A DNA stretch of 64,000 nucleotides from Lachnospiraceae bacterium (GTDB lineage: Bacteria; Bacillota; Clostridia; Lachnospirales; Lachnospiraceae): positions 1 through 64,000 of the forward strand of contig JAFQBM010000040.1 in the NCBI GenBank assembly GCA_017399685.1. Reading direction: 5' to 3'. Each line of letters opens with the position of its first letter. Within the stretch, counting starts at the first letter, position 1. A model generated the notes under the pieces. It made no database searches and was not told where the DNA came from. It worked only from the letters and a program-made list of their open reading frames with translations. This document shows positions 1 through 8,214 of this stretch, in pieces. Made by a program: the position numbers and the translations under genes.

Positions 1-1
1 G

Positions 2-148
2 AACAGTCAAAGCTGTAGTAGTATAGATACAGATCCACAGTGCTTTAAGTATTATAATGGAGTATTCAATAAAACCCAAGAGTTTGGGAGAAAGGAGAAT
101 AATCCATTACCCTCAAAAGAGGATAATTGGATTATACGTGCATTATGA
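2..148 (+). CDS. 3' end of an unidentified gene
   Basis: An open frame enters from the left edge and ends at TGA 146-148, giving 48 residues that end IIRAL. The stop overlaps the next gene's ATG as ATGA, the usual sign of translational coupling, so this is probably the tail of an upstream gene in one operon with the flavodoxin-like protein. The visible residues carry no motif I recognise. Most of the gene lies outside the window. Confidence 0.5.
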   Translation, partial: NSQSCSSIDTDPQCFKYYNGVFNKTQEFGRKENNPLPSKEDNWIIRAL

Positions 149-681
149 AAAAATTAGTAGTAATATCGTCTTCCCCAAGAAAAGACGGAAATTCAGAAAC
201 ATTAGCAAAAGAGTTTATACGAGGTGCAATGGATGCAGGGAATGAAGCAGAACTTATTGTATTGCGTGATTATGATTTGAAATATTGTACGGGATGTTAT
301 TCCTGTGCCAAAACAGGTAAGTGTTTTATGGATGATGGTATGAATGAGATTAGTCAGAAACTGATTGCGGCGGATGTTATCGTTTTTGCAACACCTGTTT
401 ATTTTTATTCTATGAGTGGACAGTTGAAAGTAATGATAGACCGATTGGTGCCTTCATACAGAGAAATGAAAGCAGATATTTATATGATTGCAACACAGTA
501 TGATAATGATAAAGAAATTATGGAAATGACGTTTGATTCAATTAGAGGTGCAACAAAATATTGTTTTAACAACTGCGAAGAGAAAGGATTAATTTATGGA
601 ACTGAGCTTTGGGAGAAGAAGGATGCATCTGTAAGAGAAGACTACCTGGAGCAGGCATATAATATGGGGAAGAAGATATAG
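145..681 (+). CDS. Flavodoxin-like NAD(P)H-dependent oxidoreductase (iron-sulfur flavoprotein-like)
   Basis: A protein of about 178 residues with a flavodoxin fold: the N-terminus MKKLVVISSSPRKDGNSE is the FMN-phosphate-binding loop of the NADPH-dependent FMN reductase family. A Cys-rich stretch at about residues 48-62 (CTGCYSCAKTGKC) resembles the cluster region of iron-sulfur flavoproteins, and TPVYFYSMSGQLK is the second flavin-contacting segment. I chose ATG 145, which overlaps the preceding stop. A TTG at 127 directly behind AGAGG is the alternative and would add six residues. The substrate is unknown. A second protein of the same family lies at 17289. Confidence 0.8.
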   Translation: MKKLVVISSSPRKDGNSETLAKEFIRGAMDAGNEAELIVLRDYDLKYCTGCYSCAKTGKCFMDDGMNEISQKLIAADVIVFATPVYFYSMSGQLKVMIDRLVPSYREMKADIYMIATQYDNDKEIMEMTFDSIRGATKYCFNNCEEKGLIYGTELWEKKDASVREDYLEQAYNMGKKI

Positions 682-745
682 TGTAATTCGACTTAACAAT
701 ACTTTCGAACTTCCGATTTTACGAATAGAACATAATTATTAAAAA

Positions 746-777
746 ACATCTTTTGGTTTTACAAGAGGTGTTTTTTT
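746..777 (+). terminator. Rho-independent terminator
   Basis: A 10-bp stem (746-755 with 762-771, two G-U pairs) is followed by a run of seven T. It ends the transcript of the flavodoxin-like gene just before the arsR promoter. Confidence 0.8.
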
Positions 778-784
778 AATAAGA

Positions 785-818
785 ACACATTGACAAATAT
801 CAATGTGTGTGATATATT
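785..818 (+). promoter_or_regulatory. Promoter and ArsR-type operator
   Basis: A perfect 9-bp inverted repeat (ACACATTGA, 785-793, and TCAATGTGT, 800-808) with a 6-nt spacer overlaps the -35 box TTGACA (790-795). The -10 box TATATT (813-818) lies exactly 17 nt downstream. A related, weaker half-site containing GACAAATATC follows at 827-842, close to the arsR start. The placement implies metalloid-relieved autorepression, as in other ArsR-family operons. The boxes are seen directly; the regulator match is inference. Confidence 0.75.
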
Positions 819-854
819 GATACATAGACAAATATCGATATGAGGTGAATAACA

Positions 855-1145
855 ATGAATACGATGGATATAGCAGTAATATGTAAAGCACTGGGAGACG
901 GCAATCGCTTACAGATTGTACAGATGTTATCTGACGGAGAGAAATGTGGTTGTAAGCTATTGGAGGCTTTTGAAATCACTCAGCCTACCTTGTCGCATCA
1001 TATGAAAATTTTATGTGAATGTGGACTTGTAAAGGACAGAAAAGAAGGCAAGTGGCACCACTACTCTTTGAACTGTGAAACATTACAAGGATTTAAAAAA
1101 TTTATAGAAACTTTATCCTGCGTTAAGGAAGGTGGGGGTATGTGA
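855..1145 (+). CDS. ArsR-family metalloregulatory repressor
   Basis: A 96-residue winged-helix repressor. The recognition helix region contains ITQPTLSHHMKIL, and a Cys pair (KCGC, about residues 31-34) sits before it at the position where ArsR/CadC proteins bind As(III) or other thiophilic metals. RBS GAGGTG lies 8 nt before the ATG. The gene overlaps the permease by a few bases and heads a four-gene arsenic-type operon behind a palindromic operator. Which metal it senses cannot be read from sequence; the downstream ArsC-like gene favours arsenic. Confidence 0.88.
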   Translation: MNTMDIAVICKALGDGNRLQIVQMLSDGEKCGCKLLEAFEITQPTLSHHMKILCECGLVKDRKEGKWHHYSLNCETLQGFKKFIETLSCVKEGGGM

Positions 1146-1147
1146 CT

Positions 1148-2146
1148 ATGATATGGAATTTTATTCAAGAGCAGATACTAGGAATGAAATGGCTTAATGA
1201 ACTGATTGGATATACATTGGAAAACCTTGGCGTAGATATATCAGGTAAATGGGGCGGAAGTATTCAATTCTTTGTTTATGACATAATGAAAATAACGATA
1301 CTTCTTTGTACGTTGATATATATGATTTCGTATATACAAAGTTACTTTCCGCCGGAGCGAAGTAAAAAGATATTGGGAAGATTTAAAGGAATTGGAGCGA
1401 ATTGTGTTTCTGCTATATTAGGAACTGTCACACCATTCTGTTCTTGCTCATCTATTCCACTATTTATTGGGTTTACAAGTGCCGGACTTCCGTTGGGCGT
1501 AACCTTTTCTTTTTTGATTTCTTCACCAATGGTTGATTTGGGTAGCCTTATTCTTTTAATGAGTATATTTGGAACAAAAGTTGCAGTAATTTATGTAGTT
1601 GTCGGGTTGCTGATTGCAGTAGTAGGCGGTACGCTGATTGAAAAACTGCACATAGAAAAATATGTAGAGGATTTTATTTTGAAAGCGAATGCAGTTGATA
1701 TTGATAGTCCTACGTTGTCACAAAAAGACCGTTTGCTATATGCAAAGGAACAAGTGGAATCTACATTTAAGAAAGTGTTTCCTTATATTTTGGCAGGTGT
1801 GGCCATAGGTGCTGTAATTCATAACTGGATTCCTGAAAGCTGGATTGAAACCATACTGGGAAGTCATAATCCGTTTGGCGTTGTAATTGCAACATTGGTG
1901 GGAGTTCCTATGTATGCAGATATATTTGGCACGATTGCTGTTGCAGAAGCATTATTGATGAAAGGGGCACAGCTGGGTACGATTCTTAGCTTTATGATGG
2001 CAGTTACAACACTTAGTCTGCCATCAATGATAATGTTGAAAAAAGCGGTAAAAACAAAACTTCTTGTTGTTTTTGTGGCGATATGTACCATTGGTATTAT
2101 TATCGTAGGTTATTTATTCAATCTGTTTCAAAATTTTATCATGTAG
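1148..2146 (+). CDS. ArsP/DUF318-type permease
   Basis: A polytopic membrane protein of about 332 residues. The motif TPFCSCSSIPLFIGF (around residues 95-110), followed by FLISSPMVDL, is the conserved Cys-containing segment of the permease family that includes ArsP organoarsenical exporters and related metal permeases. Its place between arsR and arsC-like genes suggests efflux of an arsenic compound. A GTG at 1142 would add two residues and overlaps the arsR stop; I prefer ATG 1148. It is not an Acr3 or ArsB protein. Confidence 0.82.
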   Translation: MIWNFIQEQILGMKWLNELIGYTLENLGVDISGKWGGSIQFFVYDIMKITILLCTLIYMISYIQSYFPPERSKKILGRFKGIGANCVSAILGTVTPFCSCSSIPLFIGFTSAGLPLGVTFSFLISSPMVDLGSLILLMSIFGTKVAVIYVVVGLLIAVVGGTLIEKLHIEKYVEDFILKANAVDIDSPTLSQKDRLLYAKEQVESTFKKVFPYILAGVAIGAVIHNWIPESWIETILGSHNPFGVVIATLVGVPMYADIFGTIAVAEALLMKGAQLGTILSFMMAVTTLSLPSMIMLKKAVKTKLLVVFVAICTIGIIIVGYLFNLFQNFIM

Positions 2147-2158
2147 GAGGATATCACA

Positions 2159-2512
2159 ATGGCATTGTTTGGAATTGGAAAAAAGAAAGAAGAGAAAAAA
2201 TCAAATGGTTGCTGTGGGAGTAATTGTACACCGGAAGTAATGAATCAAGCGGAAAAAGAAAAACAATTTACAGGAGTAAAAATATTAGGTGGTGGCTGTG
2301 CTAAATGCAATCAGTTAGAAGAAGCAACGATAATTGCACTTGCTGAGTTAGGAATGGACAGTACAATAGAGCATGTAAAAGATTACGAGAAGATAGCTGC
2401 TTATGGAGTAATGACAACGCCTGCATTGGTTGTAGATGGTAAAGTTGTGTCCTATGGCAAGGTCTTGAAAAAAGATGAGGTTATAGAAATTTTAAAGAAA
2501 GTGAGGGGATAA
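2159..2512 (+). CDS. Small thioredoxin-like redox protein with N-terminal Cys motif
   Basis: A protein of 117 residues. The C-terminal ~75 residues form a minimal thioredoxin fold with GGGCAKCNQLE (CxxC) and a cis-Pro region MTTPALVVDG, as in the archaeal/bacterial small-disulfide (redox-active disulfide protein 2) family. The N-terminus carries a separate Cys cluster (NGCCGSNC) after a Lys-rich stretch. RBS AGGAGG lies 9 nt before the ATG. Inside the arsenic operon it could be the electron donor or metal handler for the downstream reductase; that is inference from position. Confidence 0.8.
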   Translation: MALFGIGKKKEEKKSNGCCGSNCTPEVMNQAEKEKQFTGVKILGGGCAKCNQLEEATIIALAELGMDSTIEHVKDYEKIAAYGVMTTPALVVDGKVVSYGKVLKKDEVIEILKKVRG

Positions 2513-2514
2513 GA

Positions 2515-2913
2515 TTGCAAAAGGTAGCATTTATATGTGTGCATAATTCCTGTCGAAGTCAGATTGCAGAAGCTTTAGGAAAATATTTGGCTTCTGATGT
2601 GTTTGAAAGTTATTCTGCAGGCACAGAAACAAAGCCTGAAATTAATCAAGATGCAGTACGTATCATGAAAGAACTGTATGGAATTGACATGGAGCGGACA
2701 CAATACTCCAAGTTAATTTCGGATATTCCGAATCCGGATGTTGCAATTTCTATGGGGTGTAATGTTGGATGTCCATTTATTGGCAGGGAATTTGATGATA
2801 ATTGGGGATTAGAAGATCCAACAGGAAAATCGGATGAAGATTTTAAGCTTATCATTTCAGAAATTGAAAGCAAAATGATACAGTTGAGAAATATGTTGTG
2901 TAATGAATCTTGA
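2515..2913 (+). CDS. arsC: Thioredoxin-coupled arsenate reductase (LMW phosphatase type)
   Basis: A 132-residue protein with the phosphate-binding loop CVHNSCRS (CX5R, nucleophilic Cys near residue 8) and a second Cys pair (GCNVGC, about residues 82-87) suited to the intramolecular disulfide relay. The DPTGKSDEDF segment supplies the general-acid Asp. This matches arsenate reductases related to low-molecular-weight tyrosine phosphatases that reduce arsenate to arsenite. The start is TTG 2515 with GAGGGG upstream, three bases after the previous stop. It is the last gene of the arsenic operon. Confidence 0.85.
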   Translation: MQKVAFICVHNSCRSQIAEALGKYLASDVFESYSAGTETKPEINQDAVRIMKELYGIDMERTQYSKLISDIPNPDVAISMGCNVGCPFIGREFDDNWGLEDPTGKSDEDFKLIISEIESKMIQLRNMLCNES

Positions 2914-3077
2914 TGAACAAAGAAACCATAAAATTCAGTCTGTTGAAATAGTATTTTGTAGAAAGTGAGGATATACATCAATCCCACTTCAAAATATTAT
3001 TAATTTATAATTCTACTTTTGATGGGTGGTATCACTTGTTTCATAAGTATATAATGTATTTTGAGAGGAGGGATATT

Positions 3078-3545
3078 ATGGACAGGATTAAAATCGGAAA
3101 GTTTATTGCAAAATGTCGTAAAGATAAGTCGCTGACACAAGAGCAACTTGCTGAAATATTGAACATAACAAATAAGTCTGTATCAAAATGGGAAAATGGA
3201 AGTTGTCTGCCGGATGCTTCCTTATACGAGCCATTATGCAGCATTTTGAATATATCCATAAACGAGTTGTTTGCAGGTCAAAGAATTCAAGAAGAAGATT
3301 ATAAAAGAATCGCAGATGATAATTTATTGCAAATGTTAAAATATAAGTTATACAGTTCAAGTGATAAAAGTATAACGTTTGATGAATTTGACAATGCACT
3401 GAGTAGAGTTGCAGAGCTAACGACGATATTAAAAGCATTTAACACGAAAAAGGAGGCTGTTGATTTTTTGATGAAAGAAACAAATGGTTCCCTAGAAGAA
3501 TGTTCAGGTGCGTATGATTTTTATGTTAATTTATTTAAAATTTGA
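3078..3545 (+). CDS. XRE-family helix-turn-helix regulator
   Basis: About 155 residues. Residues 5-60 form a Cro/C1-type HTH (LTQEQLAEILNITNKSVSKW) followed by an Asn/Ile-rich linker and a helical C-terminus without a recognisable ligand domain. The ATG at 3078 has GAGGAGGG 6-8 nt upstream, so the longer open frame from 3036 is not needed. It stands alone between the arsenic operon and a strong terminator; the target is unknown. Confidence 0.85.
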   Translation: MDRIKIGKFIAKCRKDKSLTQEQLAEILNITNKSVSKWENGSCLPDASLYEPLCSILNISINELFAGQRIQEEDYKRIADDNLLQMLKYKLYSSSDKSITFDEFDNALSRVAELTTILKAFNTKKEAVDFLMKETNGSLEECSGAYDFYVNLFKI

Positions 3546-3571
3546 ATATTCACATTACAGAAAATGTAAAT

Positions 3572-3615
3572 AAATAATGCTGAGTCATTGCAAATGTATT
3601 GACTTGGCATTATTT
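3572..3615 (+). terminator. Terminator of the XRE gene
   Basis: A long stem pairs AAATAATGCTGAGTCA with TTGACTTGGCATTATTT across a short loop, followed by a T-rich tail. It is imperfect by two to three positions. Confidence 0.75.
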
Positions 3616-3955
3616 ATTTTGAAGATAGTTTAAAGGAGATTTGATGTTATGAGCAATGGCATTTATTTTATATCAGTCAAAATATGGAGTAACAAAAAGT
3701 ATACAGTCTAGAAAGTGATAAGTTGTTTGAAAGGATTGATTACGATTACTATATGTGAAATGTGTATTAAAAAGAAAAATGCGTGAATTAGAGAATACAG
3801 AATCTATTTGTAGACTTTAGGCGGAAATACATGTTAATATTATGATATAAAAATAAAATCAGGGTGGTGATGTTTTCGATTTGAAATAATGCGAGCGTAA
3901 TCCTATTAGCTTTAAATGATGGGTAGTTCACAATATGCATTACGGAGGATAAGTG
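3616..3955 (+). other. Intergenic stretch with a 20-codon ORF
   Basis: No convincing gene. A 20-codon ORF (ATG 3649 to TAG 3709-3711, with AAAGGAG upstream) begins MSNGIYFISVKIW and stops early. Its good RBS suggests the front of a lost gene rather than a functional peptide. The rest is AT-rich with the RBS of the next gene at 3944-3949. Confidence 0.3.
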
Positions 3956-4789
3956 ATGGAAATTTTTATGGGATGTGGAGAGTATATCGTAGGGATTTTA
4001 ATTGGGGTTATGATTATAGCTATCGGGGTGAAAGCAAGACATAAGGAAAAAGCAGAGAAAAACAGTCTGGTAAGGGCTACAGTTGTCAATTGTACACCAT
4101 CCGAAACCCGGATTCGTGGCATGAGTTTGCAATGCTTTGAGATTGAATTTGAGTTTGCTTCGGACTATGGAATCATACATAAAAGTATGAAAAGAGGCGA
4201 GCCTATGGATATAGGAGCTGTTCTTGATGTACGCTATAACCGCAAGGATGATGCGGTTGAAATGCCGGAGATTACGAAAAATAAAACAAATATTTTGCCA
4301 GGAGTTATGATAGCGTTAGGTTCTATTGTTACTGCCACGTTCTTTGTTTTATTTTTTATAAAAGGCCTTGAAACAAATGATAAGGCAGCAGCACACTTGT
4401 TGGCGATTATTTTCTGCCTGCCTTTTGTGTTTGTCGGATTGAATACTTGCGTAATTCACCCGGCTAAGCGAAAACGTATGTTGCCGGATTGTGATATCGT
4501 TCAGGGAAAGGTTGCTAGCTATGTGGTGTCCAGGAGATACTTGTCATTCTTCTCTAGTTATGTATCGATATATGAATATGGATATCATGGTGAAGTACGG
4601 CGGGTAGGTGCAGCAAGCCGTAGCCCACGTAAAGAACCTTTAGGTAAGATAGTTACCATAGCTGTTAATCGTGAAACGGGAGAAGCTTATTGTATAGAAG
4701 AACAGAAGAAATATTATATTGTGGGAGGAATTTTTGCTCTTGCAGGATTACTTATGATAGGAGTTTGCATATGGAGTTACTATTTGTAG
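3956..4789 (+). CDS. Membrane protein, first of two tandem paralogues (DUF3592-like)
   Basis: A protein of 277 residues with an N-terminal membrane segment (IVGILIGVMIIAIGV), a soluble ~90-residue beta-rich part containing ARVVNCTP-type and DVRYNRKD segments, two central membrane segments and another near the C-terminus. The pattern 'NCxx...LQCFEIEFEF...GxxxDVRYN' resembles the DUF3592 fold and recurs almost position for position in the next gene, so the pair arose by duplication. ATG 3956 follows GGAGGA. Function unknown. Confidence 0.6.
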   Translation: MEIFMGCGEYIVGILIGVMIIAIGVKARHKEKAEKNSLVRATVVNCTPSETRIRGMSLQCFEIEFEFASDYGIIHKSMKRGEPMDIGAVLDVRYNRKDDAVEMPEITKNKTNILPGVMIALGSIVTATFFVLFFIKGLETNDKAAAHLLAIIFCLPFVFVGLNTCVIHPAKRKRMLPDCDIVQGKVASYVVSRRYLSFFSSYVSIYEYGYHGEVRRVGAASRSPRKEPLGKIVTIAVNRETGEAYCIEEQKKYYIVGGIFALAGLLMIGVCIWSYYL

Positions 4790-5628
4790 AATATGGGAAA
4801 AATACGTTATTAGGAATTTTAGGATTAGGATTAATCATTGCCGGAATTATCACCGGTAAGATAAATAAGAAAGTCAAGAAGAACAGGATTTACAATGCAA
4901 AGATTTTAAGCTGTGAAATTGTAGATTACTTTTTTTCCGGAATGGCAGTGCAGGGCTTTGAAATTACACTTGAAATACTTACCGGTCAAGGAACGGTTAA
5001 AAAGAAGATTAAGCGAAGAGATCCGTTAGATGTTGGAGAAACAATAGAAGTATATTACGACCCGGCTGTAGGAAGTGTGAAACCTGTGGATGAAATTGAA
5101 AATAGTGAAAGAGCATATCCGGCTATTTTATGTGTGCTTGGGGTAATTTTAATTTTGTTCATGTGTGCATTAGCAATAGCTGTTAATTTGAAAGCAGGGA
5201 AGGATGTATTTAAAATTGGCTTTGGTTTTTTTGCCTGTGGATTGTTTGCATTCGTAGGTTTGTATCTGGCTGTGCTTAGACCGCATAAACTGAATAAGGA
5301 ACTTGTTCACTGCGAATTAGTGGATGGCGAGGTTGTAGATGTTGTGAAATCCGGTCGTAGTAATTCTGGGAATCGTCACAGAGGAAGTGTTATGTATTCC
5401 TGCGTATATGGGTATCAATATGGTGGAAAGCAAAGAACTATCAAATCATCAACAGCCAGCAATGCAAATGGACCTTTCATGATTGGAAGAAAGGTTACTA
5501 TAGTTATCAACCATAAAACAGGTGTGGTATACTGTGCTGAAGATGAAAAAAACTTAATACCGGGAATTATTTTTATGCTTTTTGGATTGGGTGGAATCGC
5601 TGTAATGATGTATATGCTTTTTAGATAG
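4771..5628 (+). CDS. Membrane protein, second tandem paralogue (DUF3592-like)
   Basis: About 285 residues. ATG 4771 lies inside the end of the previous gene behind AGGAG, so the two are translationally coupled; the longer frame from 4690 is ignored. Same architecture as its neighbour: N-terminal membrane segment, beta-rich part (VQGFEITLEI, DVGETIEVYYD), two central membrane segments, a second beta part and a C-terminal membrane segment. The two probably work together, but no activity can be assigned. Confidence 0.65.
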   Translation: MELLFVEYGKNTLLGILGLGLIIAGIITGKINKKVKKNRIYNAKILSCEIVDYFFSGMAVQGFEITLEILTGQGTVKKKIKRRDPLDVGETIEVYYDPAVGSVKPVDEIENSERAYPAILCVLGVILILFMCALAIAVNLKAGKDVFKIGFGFFACGLFAFVGLYLAVLRPHKLNKELVHCELVDGEVVDVVKSGRSNSGNRHRGSVMYSCVYGYQYGGKQRTIKSSTASNANGPFMIGRKVTIVINHKTGVVYCAEDEKNLIPGIIFMLFGLGGIAVMMYMLFR

Positions 5629-5699
5629 TGGAGTTTTTTGTATCACAAACTTAAGGATTTTAATAAAGATTATGAAATATAAATAATTTGCTGCAAATG

Positions 5700-5740
5700 A
5701 AATGCTCTATATCAGTTTAGGTTGCTGGTGTAGGGCATTT
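5700..5740 (+). terminator. Hairpin, terminator-like, member of a local family
   Basis: A 16-bp stem with G-U pairs (AAATGCTCTATATCAG with CTGGTGTAGGGCATTT) is followed by a short T-rich tail. A near copy is at 14542 and a more distant one at 57962. Confidence 0.65.
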
Positions 5741-5756
5741 GTTCTTATTAAAGACG

Positions 5757-5785
5757 TTGCGGAAATAGTTGTGATACTATATAAT
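5757..5785 (+). promoter_or_regulatory. Promoter of HipA-like locus 1
   Basis: TTGCGG (5757-5762), 17-nt spacer, TATAAT (5780-5785). The whole segment closely matches the promoter at 10456-10484 in front of the second HipA-like locus. Confidence 0.65.
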
Positions 5786-5859
5786 GAGTAATATAAAGTT
5801 GATGAGGTAAATGTATGGGAAAATGTTGAAAAGCTAAAAGAAATTGTAAGGTGATATGG

Positions 5860-6144
5860 TTGAAAAAAGATTGGCGTTTGTTAAACAAGGTAGAACATTT
5901 AAAAAACAAATACATAAATCCAACTGATGGAGAGGAGATTACTAAATACGCACCTTACCTGAAAAAGTGTATTTTTTGTTGGGAGGAAGTTCAGGATAAC
6001 TCTCATCAGTGGTGGTTTGTGCCAGAGGATATGACTTGTTGTATTTGCGAAGAGTGTTATGGTGATTTCAAAGAATTGTTCGGATGGAAAGAATTAGATG
6101 GATGGGATATTAAGTGGAATATTTGCGGTTCAAATGCGGAATAA
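5860..6144 (+). CDS. Small Cys-rich (zinc-ribbon-like) protein
   Basis: About 94 residues. Two Cys pairs (CIFC near residue 38 and CCICEEC near 61) are spaced as in a treble-clef or zinc ribbon; the rest is Trp- and acidic-rich (QWWFVP, FGWKELDGWDIKW). The TTG at 5860 is preceded by AAGGTG; a GTG at 5851 is the alternative. It is the first gene after the promoter at 5757 and lies 25 nt before the next gene, so it is likely cotranscribed with the HipA-like pair. I do not recognise the family. Confidence 0.5.
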   Translation: MKKDWRLLNKVEHLKNKYINPTDGEEITKYAPYLKKCIFCWEEVQDNSHQWWFVPEDMTCCICEECYGDFKELFGWKELDGWDIKWNICGSNAE

Positions 6145-6168
6145 AGTTATTGAACGGAGGTAAATTTT

Positions 6169-6537
6169 ATGGAGAAGAATATACCGGATATGGACTTTGA
6201 TATAATGTGGCTTGATGAAAAGGTTGGACACATTTGTATAAAAGACGAAGAGATAGTAGATGCTGAACAATATGATTGTGAAAATTATAAGAGGTTTTTA
6301 CCTTATTGTCACATAACGATAGCTTTGTTAAGTAGATTATTGCAGTCAAGATGTTGGGATAAAAATAGAGCTAACATCAATGAAATCTTATCAGAATTAG
6401 GATTAAATAGTTATAATCCTTTTGAGATAGTGAAGAAAACTCGAGGTATAGATTATGATGATAAATTCTGGTTTAGATTTAAGGGCGAGGAAAGTTTATG
6501 TTGGGATGATGTTGATCCTAGAAGGGTTAGCTTATAG
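6169..6537 (+). CDS. Small protein matching the N-terminal accessory domain of HipA-like kinases
   Basis: A 122-residue protein lying 9 nt before the kinase gene. It contains RCWDKNRANINEILSELGL, then DDKFWFRFKGE and a WDDVD ending. The same order of elements (SLDRKYAKEILNSIG, TDVYWVRKQGE, FKDINLYDN) occurs inside the N-terminal half of the larger HipA-like protein at 10758. The domain is therefore a separate polypeptide here and fused there. It may be the partner of the kinase, comparable in role to HipS of HipBST systems; that is inference. RBS GGAGG. Confidence 0.6.
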   Translation: MEKNIPDMDFDIMWLDEKVGHICIKDEEIVDAEQYDCENYKRFLPYCHITIALLSRLLQSRCWDKNRANINEILSELGLNSYNPFEIVKKTRGIDYDDKFWFRFKGEESLCWDDVDPRRVSL

Positions 6538-6546
6538 GAGGTATCT

Positions 6547-7539
6547 ATGTTTGACGAAAGTATTCCGAATGAGTATAGGACACACATAGTAGGTGGGAGT
6601 AAAGGAACACAGATAAAGTATTTAAAAGATAATATGTGGTATAAAGAGGATAATTTGGGCTGTGAGGGAGATATAGAATATCTTGTTTCTATTATTTTGA
6701 GATATAGTTCATTACAAGAATCTAGTTATGTGGTATACGAAAAAGGAAAAATAAATAATAAGAATGGTTGCAGAAGTAAGGATTTTACATCTAATGGAGG
6801 GTATGTGTATTATACACTTCAGAGATTGTATGAACAGATTACTGGTTTAGATTTATATGAAAAAGTAAAGAGTATAGATGGCTTTGAGGAAAGAAGAGAT
6901 TTTGTTTTAGAGTTTTTTAATAAGTATTACAAATTTGACTTATTTGATTATTTTAGTGAAATTTTTACTTTAGATTTAATAACTTTGAATGAAGATAGAC
7001 ATTTTAATAATTTAGGTATTCTTTTAGATGTGAATAGTGGAGAATTTTGTAATGCACCTATATTTGATAATGGTATGAGTTTACTTAATGGGAATGTTAG
7101 TGTAAGTAGGTATAAAAGTATTGAAGAAAATGTGAGAAGAGTAACATCGAAGCCATTTTCTGGTTCACCTTTAAGACAATATAACCTTTTTAGTCATAGT
7201 TTTTTCTTGGATTATATAGGATTGTTTAAGGAGCTAAATAAAGTAAGTATAGAAGATAATTTTTATAAGGATGTATTGTGCTATCAGCTATTAAGATACA
7301 AAGATAAATTTTTTAAGTACGAATTGTTGCATTTAAAGCATAACGAGGTTTTAGTAGGTACGAGAATACAGTCTTGCGGAAACACTTACGATGTAAAAAA
7401 GGTGTATAATAAAAATGTAAATAATTGCGTAGAATTGAGGCATATAGGAAATGAATATATATGTGATGAAGGAATTAGTACAGGAGTTAGAATACAGGAA
7501 ATTCCTATAGACATTATAGAGAACTTAATAGATGAATAG
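6547..7539 (+). CDS. HipA-like serine/threonine kinase
   Basis: A 330-residue kinase-fold protein. Residues ~154-166 read LITLNEDRHFNNLG, the HipA catalytic loop (NxDRHxxN), followed by APIFDNG, the metal-binding Asp equivalent of DFG. The N-terminal GGSKGTQIKYL is consistent with the phosphate-loop region. HipA relatives phosphorylate translation factors such as aminoacyl-tRNA synthetases and act as toxins. Here the usual HTH antitoxin HipB is absent; the neighbour is the small accessory-domain protein. The coding region is visibly more AT-rich than nearby genes, which suggests transfer. Confidence 0.75.
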   Translation: MFDESIPNEYRTHIVGGSKGTQIKYLKDNMWYKEDNLGCEGDIEYLVSIILRYSSLQESSYVVYEKGKINNKNGCRSKDFTSNGGYVYYTLQRLYEQITGLDLYEKVKSIDGFEERRDFVLEFFNKYYKFDLFDYFSEIFTLDLITLNEDRHFNNLGILLDVNSGEFCNAPIFDNGMSLLNGNVSVSRYKSIEENVRRVTSKPFSGSPLRQYNLFSHSFFLDYIGLFKELNKVSIEDNFYKDVLCYQLLRYKDKFFKYELLHLKHNEVLVGTRIQSCGNTYDVKKVYNKNVNNCVELRHIGNEYICDEGISTGVRIQEIPIDIIENLIDE

Positions 7540-7576
7540 GCAGATTGCAACATTTGCAGTCTGCCTATTCATGCTT
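7532..7576 (+). terminator. Strong terminator of HipA-like locus 1
   Basis: A 19-bp stem (7532-7550 with 7554-7572), one mismatch, three-nt loop CAT, then GCTTTT. The stem begins in the last codons and stop of the kinase gene. Confidence 0.85.
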
Positions 7577-7605
7577 TTAGCTTTGCAATGTTAAAAAAAT
7601 AAATA

Positions 7606-7620
7606 TGACACAAGGTGTCA
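7606..7620 (+). promoter_or_regulatory. Operator TGACAC-AAG-GTGTCA
   Basis: A perfect 6-bp inverted repeat with a 3-nt spacer, 51 nt before the ClbS-like gene. A -10-like TATACT is at 7633-7638, but no well-placed -35 is seen. The most likely ligand is the WYL regulator encoded by the second gene of the cassette. Confidence 0.65.
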
Positions 7621-7671
7621 GGTTATCCATGCTATACTGGTAACACAAATGAATTTAAAGGAGAAAAAAAT

Positions 7672-8214
7672 ATGCCAAGACCACAGACAAAGAATGATTT
7701 AATAGAAGCAGCAGATTTAAATTATGATAAATTATTGAAACTGATTGATTCTATGACAGAAATAGAACTAAGTACAGAATTTGACTTTTCCTCTGATGCT
7801 AAAAAGAAAGAAGCTCACTGGGGAAGAGATAAAAATTTAAGAGATATTCTGATTCATTTACATGAATGGCACAATCTGATGCTTGAATGGGTAGCCGGCA
7901 ATAAAGCAGGTGTACATAAGCCGTTTTTAATGGAAGGATATAATTGGAAAACATATGGTGCTATGAATGTTTTGTTCTGGAAAAGAAACCAGGCAGTTAC
8001 TTTAGACATGGCATTAGAACAGTTGAAAGATTCCCATAAAAAAATCATGGAAGTGATTCAGACAATGTCAAATGATGAATTATTCCGAAAAAATGTATAT
8101 GACTGGGTAGGTGGCAGTACCATTGGCTCTTACTTCATTAGTGTAACCAGTAGTCACTATGATTGGGCTATGAAAAAGATAAAAGCACACAGGAAGAGGA
8201 TAAATGTTAAATAG
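7672..8214 (+). CDS. ClbS/DfsB-family four-helix protein
   Basis: About 180 residues. MPRPQTKNDLIEAADLNYDKL at the start, HLHEWHNLMLEWV in the middle and a C-terminal SHYDWAMKKIKAH region match the ClbS/DfsB (DUF1706, DinB-superfamily) family. ClbS itself is a cyclopropane hydrolase that protects against colibactin; most relatives are uncharacterised. ATG 7672 follows AAAGGAG. The gene overlaps the next one by 11 nt. A His/Asp pattern able to bind metal or substrate is kept. A self-protection or small-molecule-handling role is plausible. Confidence 0.85.
   Translation: MPRPQTKNDLIEAADLNYDKLLKLIDSMTEIELSTEFDFSSDAKKKEAHWGRDKNLRDILIHLHEWHNLMLEWVAGNKAGVHKPFLMEGYNWKTYGAMNVLFWKRNQAVTLDMALEQLKDSHKKIMEVIQTMSNDELFRKNVYDWVGGSTIGSYFISVTSSHYDWAMKKIKAHRKRINVK

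Noticed and set aside
57-245. 62-residue ORF at the left edge
   Set aside because: It overlaps the end of the upstream frame and the start of the flavodoxin-like gene and has no motif.
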